DNA of 64,000 nucleotides from Takakia lepidozioides (GCA_030704615.1 CM060732.1:40467053-40531052), one strand, 5' to 3'. Positions 11,941-24,470 are shown, counted from the stretch's first letter. Made by a program: numbers and translations. The notes: generated by a model not told the origin, from the letters alone.

Positions 11941-12906
11941 TCAGTCATCATCACCATCTGCATCATCTCCAGCACCTTCTTCAACGTCGATTCCCGCAAA
12001 AATTACATAAAGGACAACGGCAACAAATTGCGCAATCACAAAGTACTTGGCCCTCTTCCGAAACAGGTTCTCTTTGTCCGTCCTGGGTTTCTTGGGGGCT
12101 TTCTCTTTAGTTCCAGGGCCCGAAGGCTCTCTGCCGGCAGACGACGGTGGAGGTGGAGGAGCTTTAGGAACAAAAGACGACGCTTCCTCTACCAACAACT
12201 CCTTGCCTAGAGCTTCAGCATAACTAATGAGATTACCGTGCTTACCAATCTCCTCTTTCAAAACTGAGACCGCCAGGGGAGCGCGGAGGTGGAATAGGAG
12301 GTGGCCCAATACAAGGGCGTCCAGACTCGTCGGCCGATTGTCGAAGAAGAACTTTTGATCTTGCAGCCTGACAGAAAGAGCTTGGTACCCATTGGCTGCC
12401 TTCCTGTAGAGCTCCTCAGATCTGATAGTCCTGTTCTCAGGAGTGATTCCCAAGCGTTGCATCACCCCGTGCCGCTGTTTCCAATCCAAAGCATGAATTA
12501 GGGCCCCAGGTAACCCGGAAAAGTACACCTCCCTCACTGCCTTCTCATTCTCGCGCACCCAAATCTCATACGTGCTTGCATCTGCAATCCATGACTCCAC
12601 CACAGCTTTGTACGACTCAAGCTCCGCTTTTTCCGCCTCACTCAACCCTGCATCCAAGTCCACCACCTTCTCCCTCCTCAAAAACTCTACAATCCCCCCT
12701 TCTTCACTTGAAAATCCCACCAGCTCCCCATACTCCACTGCGGGAAGATCCTCGGAGTCAGGTTCCACGGCAGTATAGTGGGGCCGGAAAGCTACAGCAG
12801 CAAGCTTCAGGTAGAGGAAGGAGGGCAGGCACGCCGGACAGGCTGTGGGCAGCCCCCAAGCCCCTTGTCTTGTTATCAGTACCAAGCTCTCATCTGTCTC
12901 TCCCAT
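11941..12906 (-). CDS. MTX: Metaxin, mitochondrial outer-membrane import factor
   Basis: A single uninterrupted reading frame of 321 codons, close to the length of plant metaxins (about 315). Metaxins sit on the cytosolic face of the outer mitochondrial membrane, work with the SAM complex in beta-barrel insertion and adopt a glutathione-transferase-like fold. Visible landmarks: an N-terminal LPTACPACLPSFLYLKLA (residues about 19-36), YEIWV near 114, LGITPENR near 151, the C-terminal GST-like helix QKFFFDNRPTSLDALVLGHL near 184, a low-complexity proline/basic linker (about 249-280), one hydrophobic segment (YFVIAQFVAVVLYVIFAGI, about 289-307) fitting a C-terminal tail anchor, and an acidic tail. 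The first ATG gives the family N-terminus. The gene is divergent from the MBOAT gene, with 544 bases between start codons. No introns are needed. Confidence 0.95.
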   Translation of the reverse strand: MGETDESLVLITRQGAWGLPTACPACLPSFLYLKLAAVAFRPHYTAVEPDSEDLPAVEYGELVGFSSEEGGIVEFLRREKVVDLDAGLSEAEKAELESYKAVVESWIADASTYEIWVRENEKAVREVYFSGLPGALIHALDWKQRHGVMQRLGITPENRTIRSEELYRKAANGYQALSVRLQDQKFFFDNRPTSLDALVLGHLLFHLRAPLAVSVLKEEIGKHGNLISYAEALGKELLVEEASSFVPKAPPPPPSSAGREPSGPGTKEKAPKKPRTDKENLFRKRAKYFVIAQFVAVVLYVIFAGIDVEEGAGDDADGDDD

Positions 12907-13450
12907 CTCTCCCTCTCACACTCTCTAGTTCAATCTACTTACCTCTGCTCCACCATCCCTCCCTCTCTTCCTCTCTCTCCTCAAAGAAGCATTCACTAGA
13001 TTATACGTGAATACTTATAGATCTTCACATACTATCTAATATGGATACGGAATATACATAAATACGTATACGTACATAGAGAAGTAGAGCTCTTGAAAGC
13101 CTAGTAGCAGGAACGAAAGAGAAAGTCCTGTTGCAAGAATCTGGCGTCAGCAACTCGCAATGCTTGACTGTGAATGATTTGCAGTTCATTGATGATCCTC
13201 TGCATGATCTTCGCATCTCTTCTTGTGAGAAATTTATGAAATGTTTGCAGTATTTTGGAGGAAACCTTCAGTAAGTTGTCGAGTGGGCTAATAAGCATCT
13301 GGCTAGATTCAGTGATATGACCGGGTCCATTCATTGCACAAGCATTTGCAAGGTTGAAGCACGAGCTAAGATCGGATGGTAATTGCAGCATCTTGTCAAC
13401 TCGGTTGCTTCTTCTTGTGCTGCTGAGCGTGCCGCATTGGTCGAAACGCC
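12907..13450. promoter_or_regulatory. Shared divergent promoter of metaxin and MBOAT genes
   Basis: The 544 bases separate two start codons pointing away from each other. The metaxin side (12895-12990) is a CT-rich tract on the plus strand, so its 5' leader would be GA-rich. No convincing TATA box lies at a sensible distance from either gene, as expected for housekeeping plant promoters. An AGGTAAGT donor-like site at about 12938-12945 (minus) has no acceptor before the ATG and is probably chance. Confidence 0.6.
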
Positions 13451-16400
13451 ATGGGCAAGCCCGGATCATGGAGGCGAGTAGAGCTTGTATGTCTAGTGGC
13501 GTACGCAGTGGCGTTCGAGGGCTTTGTCATCTGGCGTTCTGCCATGGTTTCAACAGGTCCGGTTGGGTTTCTCTCTTTGTTCAGCTGCTTTGCGCGCTTT
13601 TGTGGTTACAGCAACCCTTTCTGAGGACTGGAAAGGTTTAACAAGAGAGAATTGATTGTGTTGTTTACAACCATTGCTGGAATACTTGCGGCAGCTTTAT
13701 ATGCCTTTGAAGATGAGAAAAATTCTGGCTTTCACAGGGTTTTAAGTGAGCATCTAGTTGTGTGAAGTTCTGGAGCAGTACCACGTTTTAGACATTGTCT
13801 TGTTAGATCTTTCCTTCAAATTGATTTCAGCCCCAAGGAGAGTCAGAATTGTGGTTGGTGTGCGAATGATCGAGTGTGCTGCAGAGTATGGAAGTGGCCA
13901 TAAAGCGGGATGGCTGTATGGATTGAAACCAGGGTGGATTAGTCACCGACAAATGGTATTTTACTCAGCCTCTACCAAAGCTTCTCACTAAAGATGGAGA
14001 CTGCTGAAATTTTGTGTCAAGTTGTTTGACAATTTTGAAATCCAGAGGCAGCCACCAAACTGTGATTGGCAGGGAGGTCCTAAACCTCAAACTATAGCCT
14101 GTCTCAGGCAATCTGCACTCCTGTAATCCTCATGCAATCCTGTACCCACACACATACTCCAAAAGCTAGCCTGCCTCTTTGGACATGTCATTTGTCCATC
14201 CTGTGATGTATGTCTATATGCAATATCAAAGCATACTGTGTCCATCCTGGGACAGCTGCACTGAAGTGGGCTTTCTGACCAGGATCTGTCTGACAGTCAA
14301 TGGCGTACGTTTCGGGCTGCCTTACCTGCGCTGACAGCTGTTATGGGGCTATTCACTGTTATGAGCGGAGGCATGAGGGCTAGACTGCACTTGGCAGGTA
14401 GAGGAATGGGGTGGTTTTGGCTTCTCGCATCATTGGTGTACGTTGTCTACCTGCATGGAGCCTGGTGAGAATCTTTCTCTGCCCATCTGTTACTTTGCCA
14501 TTGTGAGATGGTAGCTCCCTAGATGGTTGGCCATTGGGCATTGCTGCTAAGTGCCTTGTCATGACTGTGTGAGGTTGTCCCAGTAACTGGAATGACAATT
14601 GGACAGGAGTTTGAAGTAAACTCTTGCCCAACATACTCTCTCTTTCTCTCGCTCTTCCTTCCCCAGTCACTTTCCAGCCACTGCAATCCTGCATCTGTAC
14701 CACTTACGATCTTTAGAGGCAAGGGGGGAAGTTTTTCCGATAAAGGAAAGGGGAAATTGTCTCTGCTTGTAAATGCATGACTTGCAATGGGATACAAAAA
14801 CCCACTTAGTTTTGCATTGCAAGGACATATTCTCTGCATCTATGTCACCTAAGAAAGTGGTTTGTTTTCCAGGTATGTGGTCTGACATAATTGATCCTTG
14901 GCATGGCAGTGTTGTGTTTATTTTGGCCATTGGTCTCGGTAACTTCGCATTTGTCAAGGTGTTCTTTTCTCCTTCTACATTGCATAGGTGTGCAATAGAA
15001 CTGATAGAGTGGTCCTTGCTCCCCAACCTTTATATTATCCTCACTGCTCTGTTCATCCCTCTCCTCCAGCACCTGTTCCTTCACACGGTTTAGTGGCCGA
15101 TCTCAGATGATTATTGCCTGTCATGTGATGGCAGCTATTAGGAGGGACACATGCATTGCCTGTTATGCTGTGGATGTACAATCTGGCATTTCTTGTTGGC
15201 AATCGAATCTTTGAAGGCTACCAGTTTGCTTCATTTGGGTAAGGACACGTGTCGGCTAGATGTTGTATACTGTGTATTCTGCCCCACAGATCAGAGCCAT
15301 TTTTGTGGGGGGTGAATCTGGCCTGCCTCTTATTATGTCACAGCACTTCTGACTAGGTTGTCTTGCTCACAATTAATTTTGTGATATCCTACACCCTTGT
15401 GTGGTCCATTATACTCTCATCCCTGAGATGTGTGTGCCTTAATACCTTATGCTGTAGATAATTGTGATCAATATATCTAGTTGGATAGATTCTAGAATAG
15501 ATAGGGGTGCAGTCTGATAGAAATCGTGATCAATCTATCTATTTGTGTTTTTCATCTCTGTGCTTCACTGACCATAGGGTGGTAGATTTGCTACTTTGCT
15601 GTTGGAAGGGGCTTTTCTTCCAAATGTCTTTATCAACAGCACACAATGCAACAACCTGCATATGATCGATTTTGTTTGAAGTTTTGCGCTTTGAATGTTG
15701 CCAGGAAACATTTTGCCTATTTGGATGATCACAGAGGAGCCATGCGATGGCATATCAGCTTTAATATGGGTGCGTCACTTTTTGGTTGTTTCGAGGTTAT
15801 TGCTGTCGGGTGGTGGGTCATTGCCAGAGTCTCAGGAATTTTATCAGATATGACTGAGCAAAACTTCAAATTGAATCATATTTGTTTCCCATACTCGGAA
15901 CTATGGAAATATCTTAAATCAAATCTGTTTTGTGATTATTTCAAAGGGTACTTTTTATGGACAAGCAATCTAAAAACAAATTGGGCTCATGAATTCTTCC
16001 TCTCTCAGGATGACCAGCTGCAGCACACTAATGTTAGTCAAAATGCTTTGCATTTGGGGAAGAGGGGTTGCAGTGATGTTGCGAATGGTGAGCTATGGGC
16101 TCGACTACCATTGGGCCCGGATATCTCGGCCTTCCACTGTGAATTGGGAGGTCCGTCTCTTCTCCGCCCCTCCATGGTGAGCTGGGACGTTCATTGTAGT
16201 GCTCTCTCTTGGCACTTTACAGTATTCATTTTCTGATACACTGTCTGGGGTTCTCTCACCAAAGAGACGCTCTCTTCAAATCTATTAAGGGAATTGTGCC
16301 TGTACCCCTGTTTACCAACTTTGAAAGTCTCGAGGCTGAGCCAAAAGCCCAGGCCCTCCTGAGGCCTAGTTTTTGGGCAAATCACACACAGCAGATTGAT

Positions 16401-19400
16401 GCTTGTGTGAAGGGATTTCTAGAGGATATCTGGAAAACCCGGATTAATTCTTTATATGGAGGTAAGTCTTACTACCAATGTCAGCCCCTGACAGAGGTAG
16501 GTTCTGTCCCTTTTGTTCCCGCTCAAACTGGGCGCGGGGTCAATGGCCACAAGGCTACGGCAAACAACGTCTTATGAGTACAATCTCTTGGCACTTTCTG
16601 TAGGCTGATCTTGGGGACGTGTAAACGTAAGCAATCTAGACTGGTCTTCATTTTGAGACATTGGATACCACAATGGTTGTTGAATTGTTTCCTGCATTCT
16701 AGCAGGAAGTGGCGGTGCTGAAGAAGCCAATGATTGCTGCTTTAGTTGCCACTTCTCAAGAAGGACATCTGTAATGTTTGTACCTACGCTAGGCTTTGTG
16801 GGGAACTGGACCACAAAATTTTCATTCTCCATCTCTCTCCCCGGTCCCATCTGCCTGGGGCATTGTTTCCATAGACCACTGTGGGGCTTTACTTGGGTGC
16901 TACTTCTCTTACAGATTTTTGTAGAGGGTTTCCCTCAAGAAGCAACATGATGTAATTGGAACCTGTAGTACTGTTGTACTGGCATGACCAGCTGCAGCAA
17001 ACATAGATAGTGGAAATGGCTTCTTACAGACGTGTGCGTCATTGGATGGGATTGGCATGGCAGAAGCACATGCGACACTGCAGCCTCTGTCAATCTGGGG
17101 TTTCTTGTTATGTCTCCCGACAGGTACAGCTTGGGCTGATGGAAAGCTGTATGATTGTTGTTTTGATGGCAAACTGTGTGTTTGACGCATGGGCTGCATA
17201 CTCATTGCTTTTGCATGAGACCAATGTGCAATGCCATTTCACCAGCTCTTTTTGTGTGGATCTCTCTGCAATAGGCCCTGTTAGTCCTTGGGCTTCGAAG
17301 ACAGCCACATAAATGTGTGGGATGAGTTCAGTTTCTGCTCCATACAGTTTAATGTGATTGTGTACAAAACCTTGCGTCATTTTGCGTAGTGGAAAGATGG
17401 ACAAGCTGCTATATGTGAACTCCCTTCTCAGATGAGCCCCTTGTTTTTCCCAGGAAAAGGCACTATCATCAGACGAATACAATCTTGTGACCTACTTGGC
17501 ATACATCCTATATGCACCCTTGTATTTGGCTGGGCCCATCATCTCCTTCAATGCGTTTGCCTCACAGGTTTCCCATTCATCTACTGCTGTTGTTATTCAG
17601 AAAGTGGGAGTGCTGACCTGCGTCAGCTCTTTCTCTGGTATCAATATCTCCTTCAATGCGAATTTCCGCACTTAGCTGTTTGAGGCCACCTATTAGCAGA
17701 CTCATTGTGCCTTGTCGTTCTTTTACCAAATTGGATATTGGTCTGGTTGATGATTCTTGTGTAGCTGGAGACACCACAGAAAAGCTACAACCGAAGGCAG
17801 ATAGCATCATATGGACTGAGGTGGCTGGCTTGCTTTTTGCTCATGGAGCTCCTCACCCACTTTTGCTACTTCAACTCGTTGGCCATCAGGTAATATTGTC
17901 TGGCTAATAGTGGAGGGAGTGGAGGAAGGCTACTTGATTATCGTACCATGGTATGGAAGAGCACAATATGATGTAATCTGTTCTCATGATACAGTCAAGG
18001 CAGCCTAGAGGCTTCTACTGTAGAGGCTGATACTCAACCCCTCCAATCTGCAAATGTCTTTTGCTTATTAACTTTGGGCTTCTGGTGCTCCAGTGGGGTT
18101 TGGCAAATGCTATCACCGACAGAAATCTTTATCGTCGGTTATGGGGTACAACACAGCTTCTGTCTCTCTTGTTCTACTCATCTCATGGGTCCCTACGGAT
18201 GTTATAGTTTCTCTCTTTCTATTACAGCTGTTTTCTATTGCAGAAAAGATCTAAGCTACTATGTACTGAAGTTCTCATACCATTGTAGGCGTATAAAGTG
18301 TTTTCAGGCCATCAGTTGTACGCTTTCAGATCTCTGCTTCCACGTATACCCACTTTCTTGAAGCCTTTAGGGCCTCTTGTTTCTGGATTTTGCAGGTGCT
18401 GAACTTCATGTGGCTCAAATTTCTCCTTATATGGCGCTTTTTCCGGTTCTGGGCCCTGGTTAGTGGAGCCCACAACTGCTTTCCTCTTCATTAGATGTGG
18501 TATGAGGTTTACCAAGACAATTTTTCTTACGTCCTCCACTTTGATTCTCCTATCTTCTTTAAAGCTCCCTAGGCTTTTGTAGGCAATGGCTGGTAATTTT
18601 GCAGATCTGGCTTTGAGAGGCTCTGAGAACCCATCGCAGATTGACTGACAAAGTAAGAGGGGTTGTGGTTGTGGTTTTGATGTTCCTATAGGTCGGTGGA
18701 ATTGAGGTGCCAGAAAATATGGTGCGCTGTGTGAACAATTGCTGTGATATAGAAGGCTTTTGGAAGAGTTGGCATGCCTCTTATAATCGCTATCTTGTGA
18801 GGTGTACATCCATCCCTTGAGCACACAACTGATAAGAGATGAGCCCCAGCCTGTATCTCCCTCTCCTCTCTCTGTCTCTTGCGTCCTACCAATTGCAATC
18901 CAGGTTTCAGGGAGAAATATCGCCAAGCACAAGGTGTAGCACACATGTCACCACAACATGGAGAGCTGTAGAGCCCTGAATAGGTGGCTGAATACATGCA
19001 GTCATTCTGTATATTCATTAGTACGTATGACTCGAGGTTAAATCATCATAGATTGCGTATGGATGAGTTATCTCATTTCCGATTTAAATCGATTATCATG
19101 ATGTTTAGCCTTGGTGGCAGATACAACTGATGTCCTTTATCCATGTAGTACTCCCAGCTTCTTGGCAATGCCGGAGTTCATGTTCATCCAGGTGTAGGAT
19201 GCTAGTGAAGTCAATGACTGAATTTAACTTTAATGCTCAGAATGGTGATATCTGGGGATTTAATATTTGAAGAAGTTGGATGTCAATTTGCTGTTCAGTT
19301 GGGCTAGAGAAGTATGATTTTCGAGTTCATGTACATACACTTCCTCTCTTGCTGGGCATTAAACCTTCCTTTCTTCTCTTTGTGGGTGGTTTTATATTTA

Positions 19401-21496
19401 TTCCTTGGCCCCTTTGGCCTGGACACAAATATTGGTCATCCGCAATCATCTCCTGGTGTAGGTAATTTTAGCCTCTGTGATGTATTCTACTGCTGTCATA
19501 ACCAATGTTAGCAGGCAATATCGATCACTCCGAAGCAGGTGGATGGTTCTTGGTATGAAATAAAGCATTTAGCAGGTGTAGTCATGCTTCCCCAAGATGA
19601 TTGTTGTCCAAAACTTCAGTTGTAAGTTTGCACTGAAGTTTTTTTCTGACCCTTTGTATTTGATGGTGGTCTGCAAGGTATTTGTATATTCCTCTTGGGG
19701 GAGCGAAGTGGAGGTTGGTCAATGTGTGGTTAATCTTCACATTTGTGGCACTTTGGCATGATATTGAGTGGTAAGCTATGATCTTAAGCACTTTGTTGGG
19801 TGGGGGAGGGAGAGTGTGTGTGTCCGAAAACCCCATTGACGATGAAGTGCCTCATGCAAATAAGCTGCTAAGCACTCATGGCCCTCAAGGCCACTGCCAA
19901 CAACAGACAATCCCTTCAAGTATTTCCTGCTGATCTCATACCATCCACAACCAAAGAAAAATGATGTCCTGTCTCCACTTCTTGGACTAATCGCAGCCTC
20001 TTTAGTGGTTGTGCCAACAGGGGTGTCTAGCAATTCAGCTTTGTATGCTTCTCATTTGTGACCATAATGTACATCCAGACCTCATTTTTGTGCAGGAAGC
20101 TTTTATCATGGGCGTGGGTGACATGTGTGCTTTGGGCTCCTGAGTTACTGGCCAAGTCATTGATGAGCTCCCCTAGGGTTGGTTATTCAATCAAGTCTCC
20201 CATCTAGTTTATTTAGTTTTCTGTCTTTAATAGTCACACATTGCCAGTACGACAGTGTCGGTACAGGAAGTCTATCTATATTTAACCTGGATTCACTATT
20301 TCTTCTACAAGATGTCCAGACCACCCAAGGAAGGGAAACCACTGGTGGATGGGCTAAAAACACTCCGTGGCTTGTGTATGCCAGATGAGCAGTTTCAAGA
20401 AATCTCAAGCTTTCAGGGAATGCTGCGCAGTGGCGGGTTCACTGAACATCACTGGCCTTATGGTGGGTGATTTGACACCATACATTCTTCGCATTGTGCA
20501 GTCGAATTGTTTTGTTATCAAGTTCACTCCTCTTCACTGCTTGATGAATCCCAGCTGCTAGTTTAGTCAACTTCCCTAGACCCATCCAGTGTCTTTGTTG
20601 TAGCAGAAGGGCACCAAGAACATGTACTTGCTCCTTTCAGTTCATCTTCTTTAGGCCAGTTTGCTCCAGCCTAGCTGCCTAATACATCTTCATGCAAAGC
20701 GTGTAAGTGTTTTCAGTTTTAGTGGCAATGCAAAACAACTGAAAGCAACTGTTTGTTTTCAGTTGACAGTGTCACAAAGTTTTTCCCTCCTTCAGTCTGT
20801 GAAGAAGTAAGGTGCTCACTTGGAATTGGCTGCATTTGCTGCAGATGGCAAACCTAGTGGGTTTTGTGGTGGGTCCGGCAGGCATACGCTTGCTAGCTTC
20901 CAGATTGATCTCCATCCAAAGTACTTTCACCCCACTCATCACTCCTTTATGTGAAAAGTGGAGCATGCTGATTGTAGATCTCTGCGTCACTCCTCATGCC
21001 ACATTTCCCCTTGCTCATGTAGGTGTAAGTTGAACTGCTCCACACACGAAATAGAAATGCATGGCACAGTCATGTCAGAGGTGGCATATGCTGTGAGCAA
21101 AAGGGGAGTCATGACAATGGCATTGTGGCTTTTCAGTGATTTCTGACACTAATATCCGTTTCGTGGCAGGTATTCCCCTTCTATTGGACATTTTGTTAAC
21201 TTTCTACGTTGGAACAAAGGTACATGCTCTTCTGCAAAGATGTAGGCAGAGACCCGTGTCCTTTCTCAAAGCTGAATTCTTAAAATTCTGCAACTGAAAC
21301 TCAACCCCTCAAATTAGTTTCAATGTTTCTTGCCATGCCTACCAAGACTTTGTTTCAATCCAAATGCTGCCTGTATGCCTGTCCTGGTACTAACAGCTAT
21401 GACATTGCATTGCAGATTATGCTCGCCATACGCGAGCGTGCAGCTCAGCATGAGGATAGCAAGAAGCAATATATTGATAAGACACAAATTGACTGA
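13451..21496 (+). CDS. MBOAT-family acyltransferase, GUP1/HHAT-like, 19 exons
   Basis: I assembled this gene from GT-AG exons: 13451-13556, 13885-13955, 14283-14464, 14910-14958, 15135-15238, 15705-15769, 16074-16150, 17064-17123, 17454-17567, 17765-17889, 18094-18145, 18396-18458, 18692-18801, 19678-19770, 20096-20177, 20400-20462, 20845-20920, 21170-21219, 21416-21496. All phases close and give 540 residues. The product is a polytopic membrane protein of the MBOAT fold, related to yeast GUP1 and animal HHAT, as I recall the single plant homologue. Landmarks: [16 protein letters not shown] near 44-59, [18 protein letters not shown] near 173, SYGLDYHWA near 199, [20 protein letters not shown] before 276, [20 protein letters not shown] near 379, and the catalytic-type His in [10 protein letters not shown] near 419. 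These enzymes usually acylate lipids (GUP1, GPI-anchor remodelling) or proteins in the ER; the plant substrate is inferred. The least certain junction is exon 15/16. Confidence 0.92.
16209..16590 (+). mobile_element. LINE 3' fragment in intron 7 of the MBOAT gene
   Basis: A 5'-truncated copy of the 3' end of the LINE at 8840-10990. It encodes the same tail ([34 protein letters not shown]) and ends with the same AACAACGTCTTATGAGTACA. It begins abruptly near 16209, inside the zinc-binding segment. It lies on the same strand as the host gene, between exon 7 (ends 16150) and exon 8 (starts 17064). The frame stays open for about 120 codons, so this copy is less decayed over this part than the one at 10.6 kb. 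Confidence 0.85.
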
Positions 21497-22032
21497 AAAT
21501 GGCACGGAGCAAGACTGATCTTGTTTCTCTAGGCGTACTTAGGTCCTTTTCAGAAGCAAAATTAAAGGAACAGCTTCATCGCATGGTCATTTCTATTATG
21601 GCAATTGCCTGAGTCCATGTTTGTGAGGATGGCGCCCACTGACTTGATCCACTGTTGATTGAATGCCATCATGCTGCCCACACTCTACTCAGCAATGGAA
21701 TAGTGGACGGGGTTGACATTTCAACAAAGCGTAAGTGTAGCCAACTCACTGAGGAAATATAGATGCAATATAGTGACCAAGACAACTGGAAGTTTTACTG
21801 AGATAGCCACAGCTTGTTTGAAGACACGGGAGTCCCTTCTGGTCTTCTAGACTGTTCTCCAAAACATACCAAGGAGGCAGCCTCGAGCTGACTAGTATTG
21901 GTACTGAGTCTATACTATCAGCCTTAAGTGTATGGTTATGCCCAGCCAGCTTGCCACTGGTGATAGAGCATATAGTCTGGAAGACATCGCCCATGACCGG
22001 CAGGTTAACCTTCTTCCCAAACCAAGCCTCTT
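21497..22032. other. Convergent intergenic region
   Basis: Between the MBOAT stop codon (plus) and the zinc-finger gene stop codon (minus). A minus-strand frame at 21746-22081 is open for 111 codons and overlaps the end of the zinc-finger gene in another frame. I find no family signature in it and no splice that joins it convincingly, so I treat it as 3' untranslated sequence or chance, though a further exon of the zinc-finger gene is possible. Confidence 0.4.
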
Positions 22033-23565
22033 CTAGCCATGGTGGTTGGCACCATCTCTGTCCTCGAGAGGTGCCGACCACAGAGCCTCTCTTAACTGGT
22101 AGAATTTTTCTGGGCCGTCCGCTTCATATATCATCCTCTCTTTGAGCTTGTGCTCCACATGCTGCATCAATGTTGAAAGCACTGCAGAAAGGCAACATCT
22201 CTGTGATAGGAGCGGGTGGGAATTGAAAGCCTCTGAAGCTAGGCAGCCATGTTTCAGCATATTAGTTGTTGCTATTACCTTCAGGGGCACATCTTCAATC
22301 GGATCATATCTATCACTATGAATGCCACATCAACCTGGAGAGGTGCAAGAAGTAGTTCGAGGGTCACAGTTAGCGGGTATTGAACAGATATATGGCATCT
22401 TCCTTGTTTTAGCACATGGGAAGAAGATGATGCTTACAGTCGAACGTGACTAGACAACTCCTGCATTTCCACTGAATTACAGTGCTGCTCTTAAGGTCTC
22501 CCTCACGCATCAACATCAAGTTGTCGTGGTGGAAGCTACGAACACCATGGCGGTATCCGGCTGTCAATTTGCGGTATCCTCGTGCAAAGTCGTCGACCCG
22601 ATGCTCCACACTGTGGGTGAAGGTGGCCAGCAGTAGAAGTCAATGGTGTGCTTGTTGCGTGCTAACCTGTTTTTCTGTGAGCAGAGAATTGTATGTACGT
22701 GTGTGTGCATTGAACCTGTTGATCTAAGTATGTGTAATCATGAAGCTGGCGCTTTCTCTTTGTGGGAGAATTGGTGACGAAGCTTCCACAGCAATAGAAT
22801 TTTGGGCTTTCAAGGAACTTGTGATATCCGGGATATCTGATCTTATTAAGCTTTTGCATCATGCATATAGATCCAGTGACTTTACTACTCGCTGAATGTA
22901 AGACTTTTGAGCTAGTGCTCAATATATGCGTTAGATGGGGCAGAAGTCAGGTTCAAAGTTGCGTCTATGCATCACTCTATCCACATGTATGAACGTCTTA
23001 CTTGGCGAAATCAAAACAACCGATGGGAGAGAAGACATCCTCAGTCTGCACACCGCCTGCGTTCTCAAAGTGCTTCGTAAGTACTTCCACGATGTCCTTC
23101 TGTGGAACGGAGCATCGTTTCTTCGTGGCTTCGATCTATATGCACAATACGATCACAATCCAATCCCGCTCCATCCGTAACTCCCTCCCAATTCCGCAGC
23201 TACTTCAGAAGGTTTGCAGCATTCAGCATCTTCGAAAACTGTGGATTTTAGATTTCTTCCTTTTTCTAGAGACATTCAACCTAGAGCGCAGCTTGAGTTA
23301 GAGCAAATCTTACGTGCATTGCAAAAGCTGATGCGGACTTGAAGACACTACCACATTCACACGTAGTGTAATCCTTGTGCTTCTCGTCAAAATGCTGTCT
23401 CATCTTCTCGCGGTTGGTGAATGAGTCCTTGCACGAACGGCACCTGATATGGTGCACTTCGTAGAAATGCTGCATGCAGCTCTGCTCATCAGTGAGCTGG
23501 AAGGTGGTATCTTTGCACTCCTTGCACTTCACGCTGTAGCACTCTTTCACCTTGTCTAATTCCAT
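22033..23565 (-). CDS. C2H2 zinc-finger protein, about five exons
   Basis: Proposed exons (minus strand): 23565-23314, 23135-23002, 22841-22779, 22610-22438 and 22181-22033; the phases close and give 256 residues. The ATG in CACCATGG at 23563-23565 is preferred over the upstream GTG. Exon 1 holds three Cys/His modules: a divergent CKECKDTTFQLTDEQSCMQH, the canonical CRSCKDSFTNREKMRQHFDE, and CECGSVFKSASAFAMH, which ends at the donor GTAAGA. Splicing exon 4 to exon 5 creates another canonical finger, CRSCLVTFDLLSTLMQHVEH, strong support for that junction. Exon 3 is the weakest call, chosen on phase and open frame only. I do not recognise the orthologue; C2H2 proteins of this type usually bind DNA or RNA, but nothing here shows the target. 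It converges on the MBOAT gene. Confidence 0.65.
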
Positions 23566-24400
23566 GGTGCTGGATGATTCTAACACCGCTCGAACTCTCC
23601 AGGAACTCTATGCACGAATCCCTTTCCCACCTCCTCGCCTTAAGTAGCAAAGCCATAATTTGTAAAATGCACTCATCAAACGGCCTCGACTCTCCCCCCC
23701 ACACTCTCCCACTTCGTAGTCTGAGAGATCAGACAACCAGAGTGTCATAACAGTCAAAGATACCAGGAGATGCTGAACCAATTCGGGCCCCCAAAAACCG
23801 AGAAACGGCCGAAAACGGTCACACGGTTGAGGAATCCGAGAGACAAAAGCACATACCCGCTTGCCTCGTCATCTCTTGTGTGCATCGAAAGTCTTCCAGG
23901 TTGCAAGACTCCCTACAAGTTTCCATAGCTGCTCATCAGCGTGCAGAGTGATCCAGAGTGATGGGTATATCTTCTCTAATGCGTATCGGTCCTTCCACTT
24001 GGAGGCATTGTAGTATGTACAGGCCTGTGCATTACAGATCCGTCGTCCTACTACTGCCAACATTACAAAGAGCCCTAGTGCTTATACTGAATTGAATAGA
24101 ACATGCAAGTGCAACTAGAAATGCAATGAAATGAAAGGGTACTTTATAACGTCCGCGGAAGCTCAAAGATCTTATGAGGGGCCACAAACAGCCCAAAAGC
24201 AACTAACCAAAAGCTCAATGGATTGCCTAAGACTGAACAAGTAGGCTGCGAGAGATTGGTTTCCTGGAATACACAGTTGAATCTCCCACGTATCTCATAA
24301 CATGAAAGATTCATTACTTACCCAGTGCAACCCACTGCTCAGTCTCTAAGTTATCTGCAGTCTCTGCTTGAAACCCATTGGTGAAACTGAGGTGTGCAAC
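23566..24400. other. Upstream region of the zinc-finger gene
   Basis: Holds the presumed promoter and leader of the minus-strand zinc-finger gene. A minus-strand open frame at 23869-24063 (65 codons; contains NASKWKDRYALEKIYPSLW) has an amino-acid mix that could be coding, but I recognise no family and see no supporting splice signals. Confidence 0.3.
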
Positions 24401-24401
24401 A

Positions 24402-24470
24402 AAATAATTTGGACCGTTTCTCATCCTTGCGCACGGTCCATGCTAATCTTATGGATCCAATTTTATAATA
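24402..24470 (-). pseudogene. U6 snRNA pseudogene
   Basis: On the minus strand this reads, with gaps, like plant U6: ATAAAATTGGA, then AAGATTAGCATGG, then GTGCGCAAGGATGA, then GAAACGGTCCAAATT. Compared with the U6 sequence known in plants, roughly ten bases are missing between TTGGA and AAGATTAGCATGG and another dozen before the 3' GGTCCAAATT. The 5' stem-loop is missing and no upstream sequence element or TATA box typical of plant U6 genes is seen to its right. It is a non-functional copy, probably retroposed. Confidence 0.8.

Noticed and set aside
12576-13010. 144-codon plus-strand Pro/Ser-rich frame
   Set aside because: Antisense shadow of the metaxin coding region and its CT-rich leader.
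21746-22081. 111-codon minus-strand frame following the zinc-finger gene
   Set aside because: It overlaps the proposed last exon in a different frame and lacks a convincing splice or domain. Not called as a gene, though an alternative 3' exon cannot be excluded.
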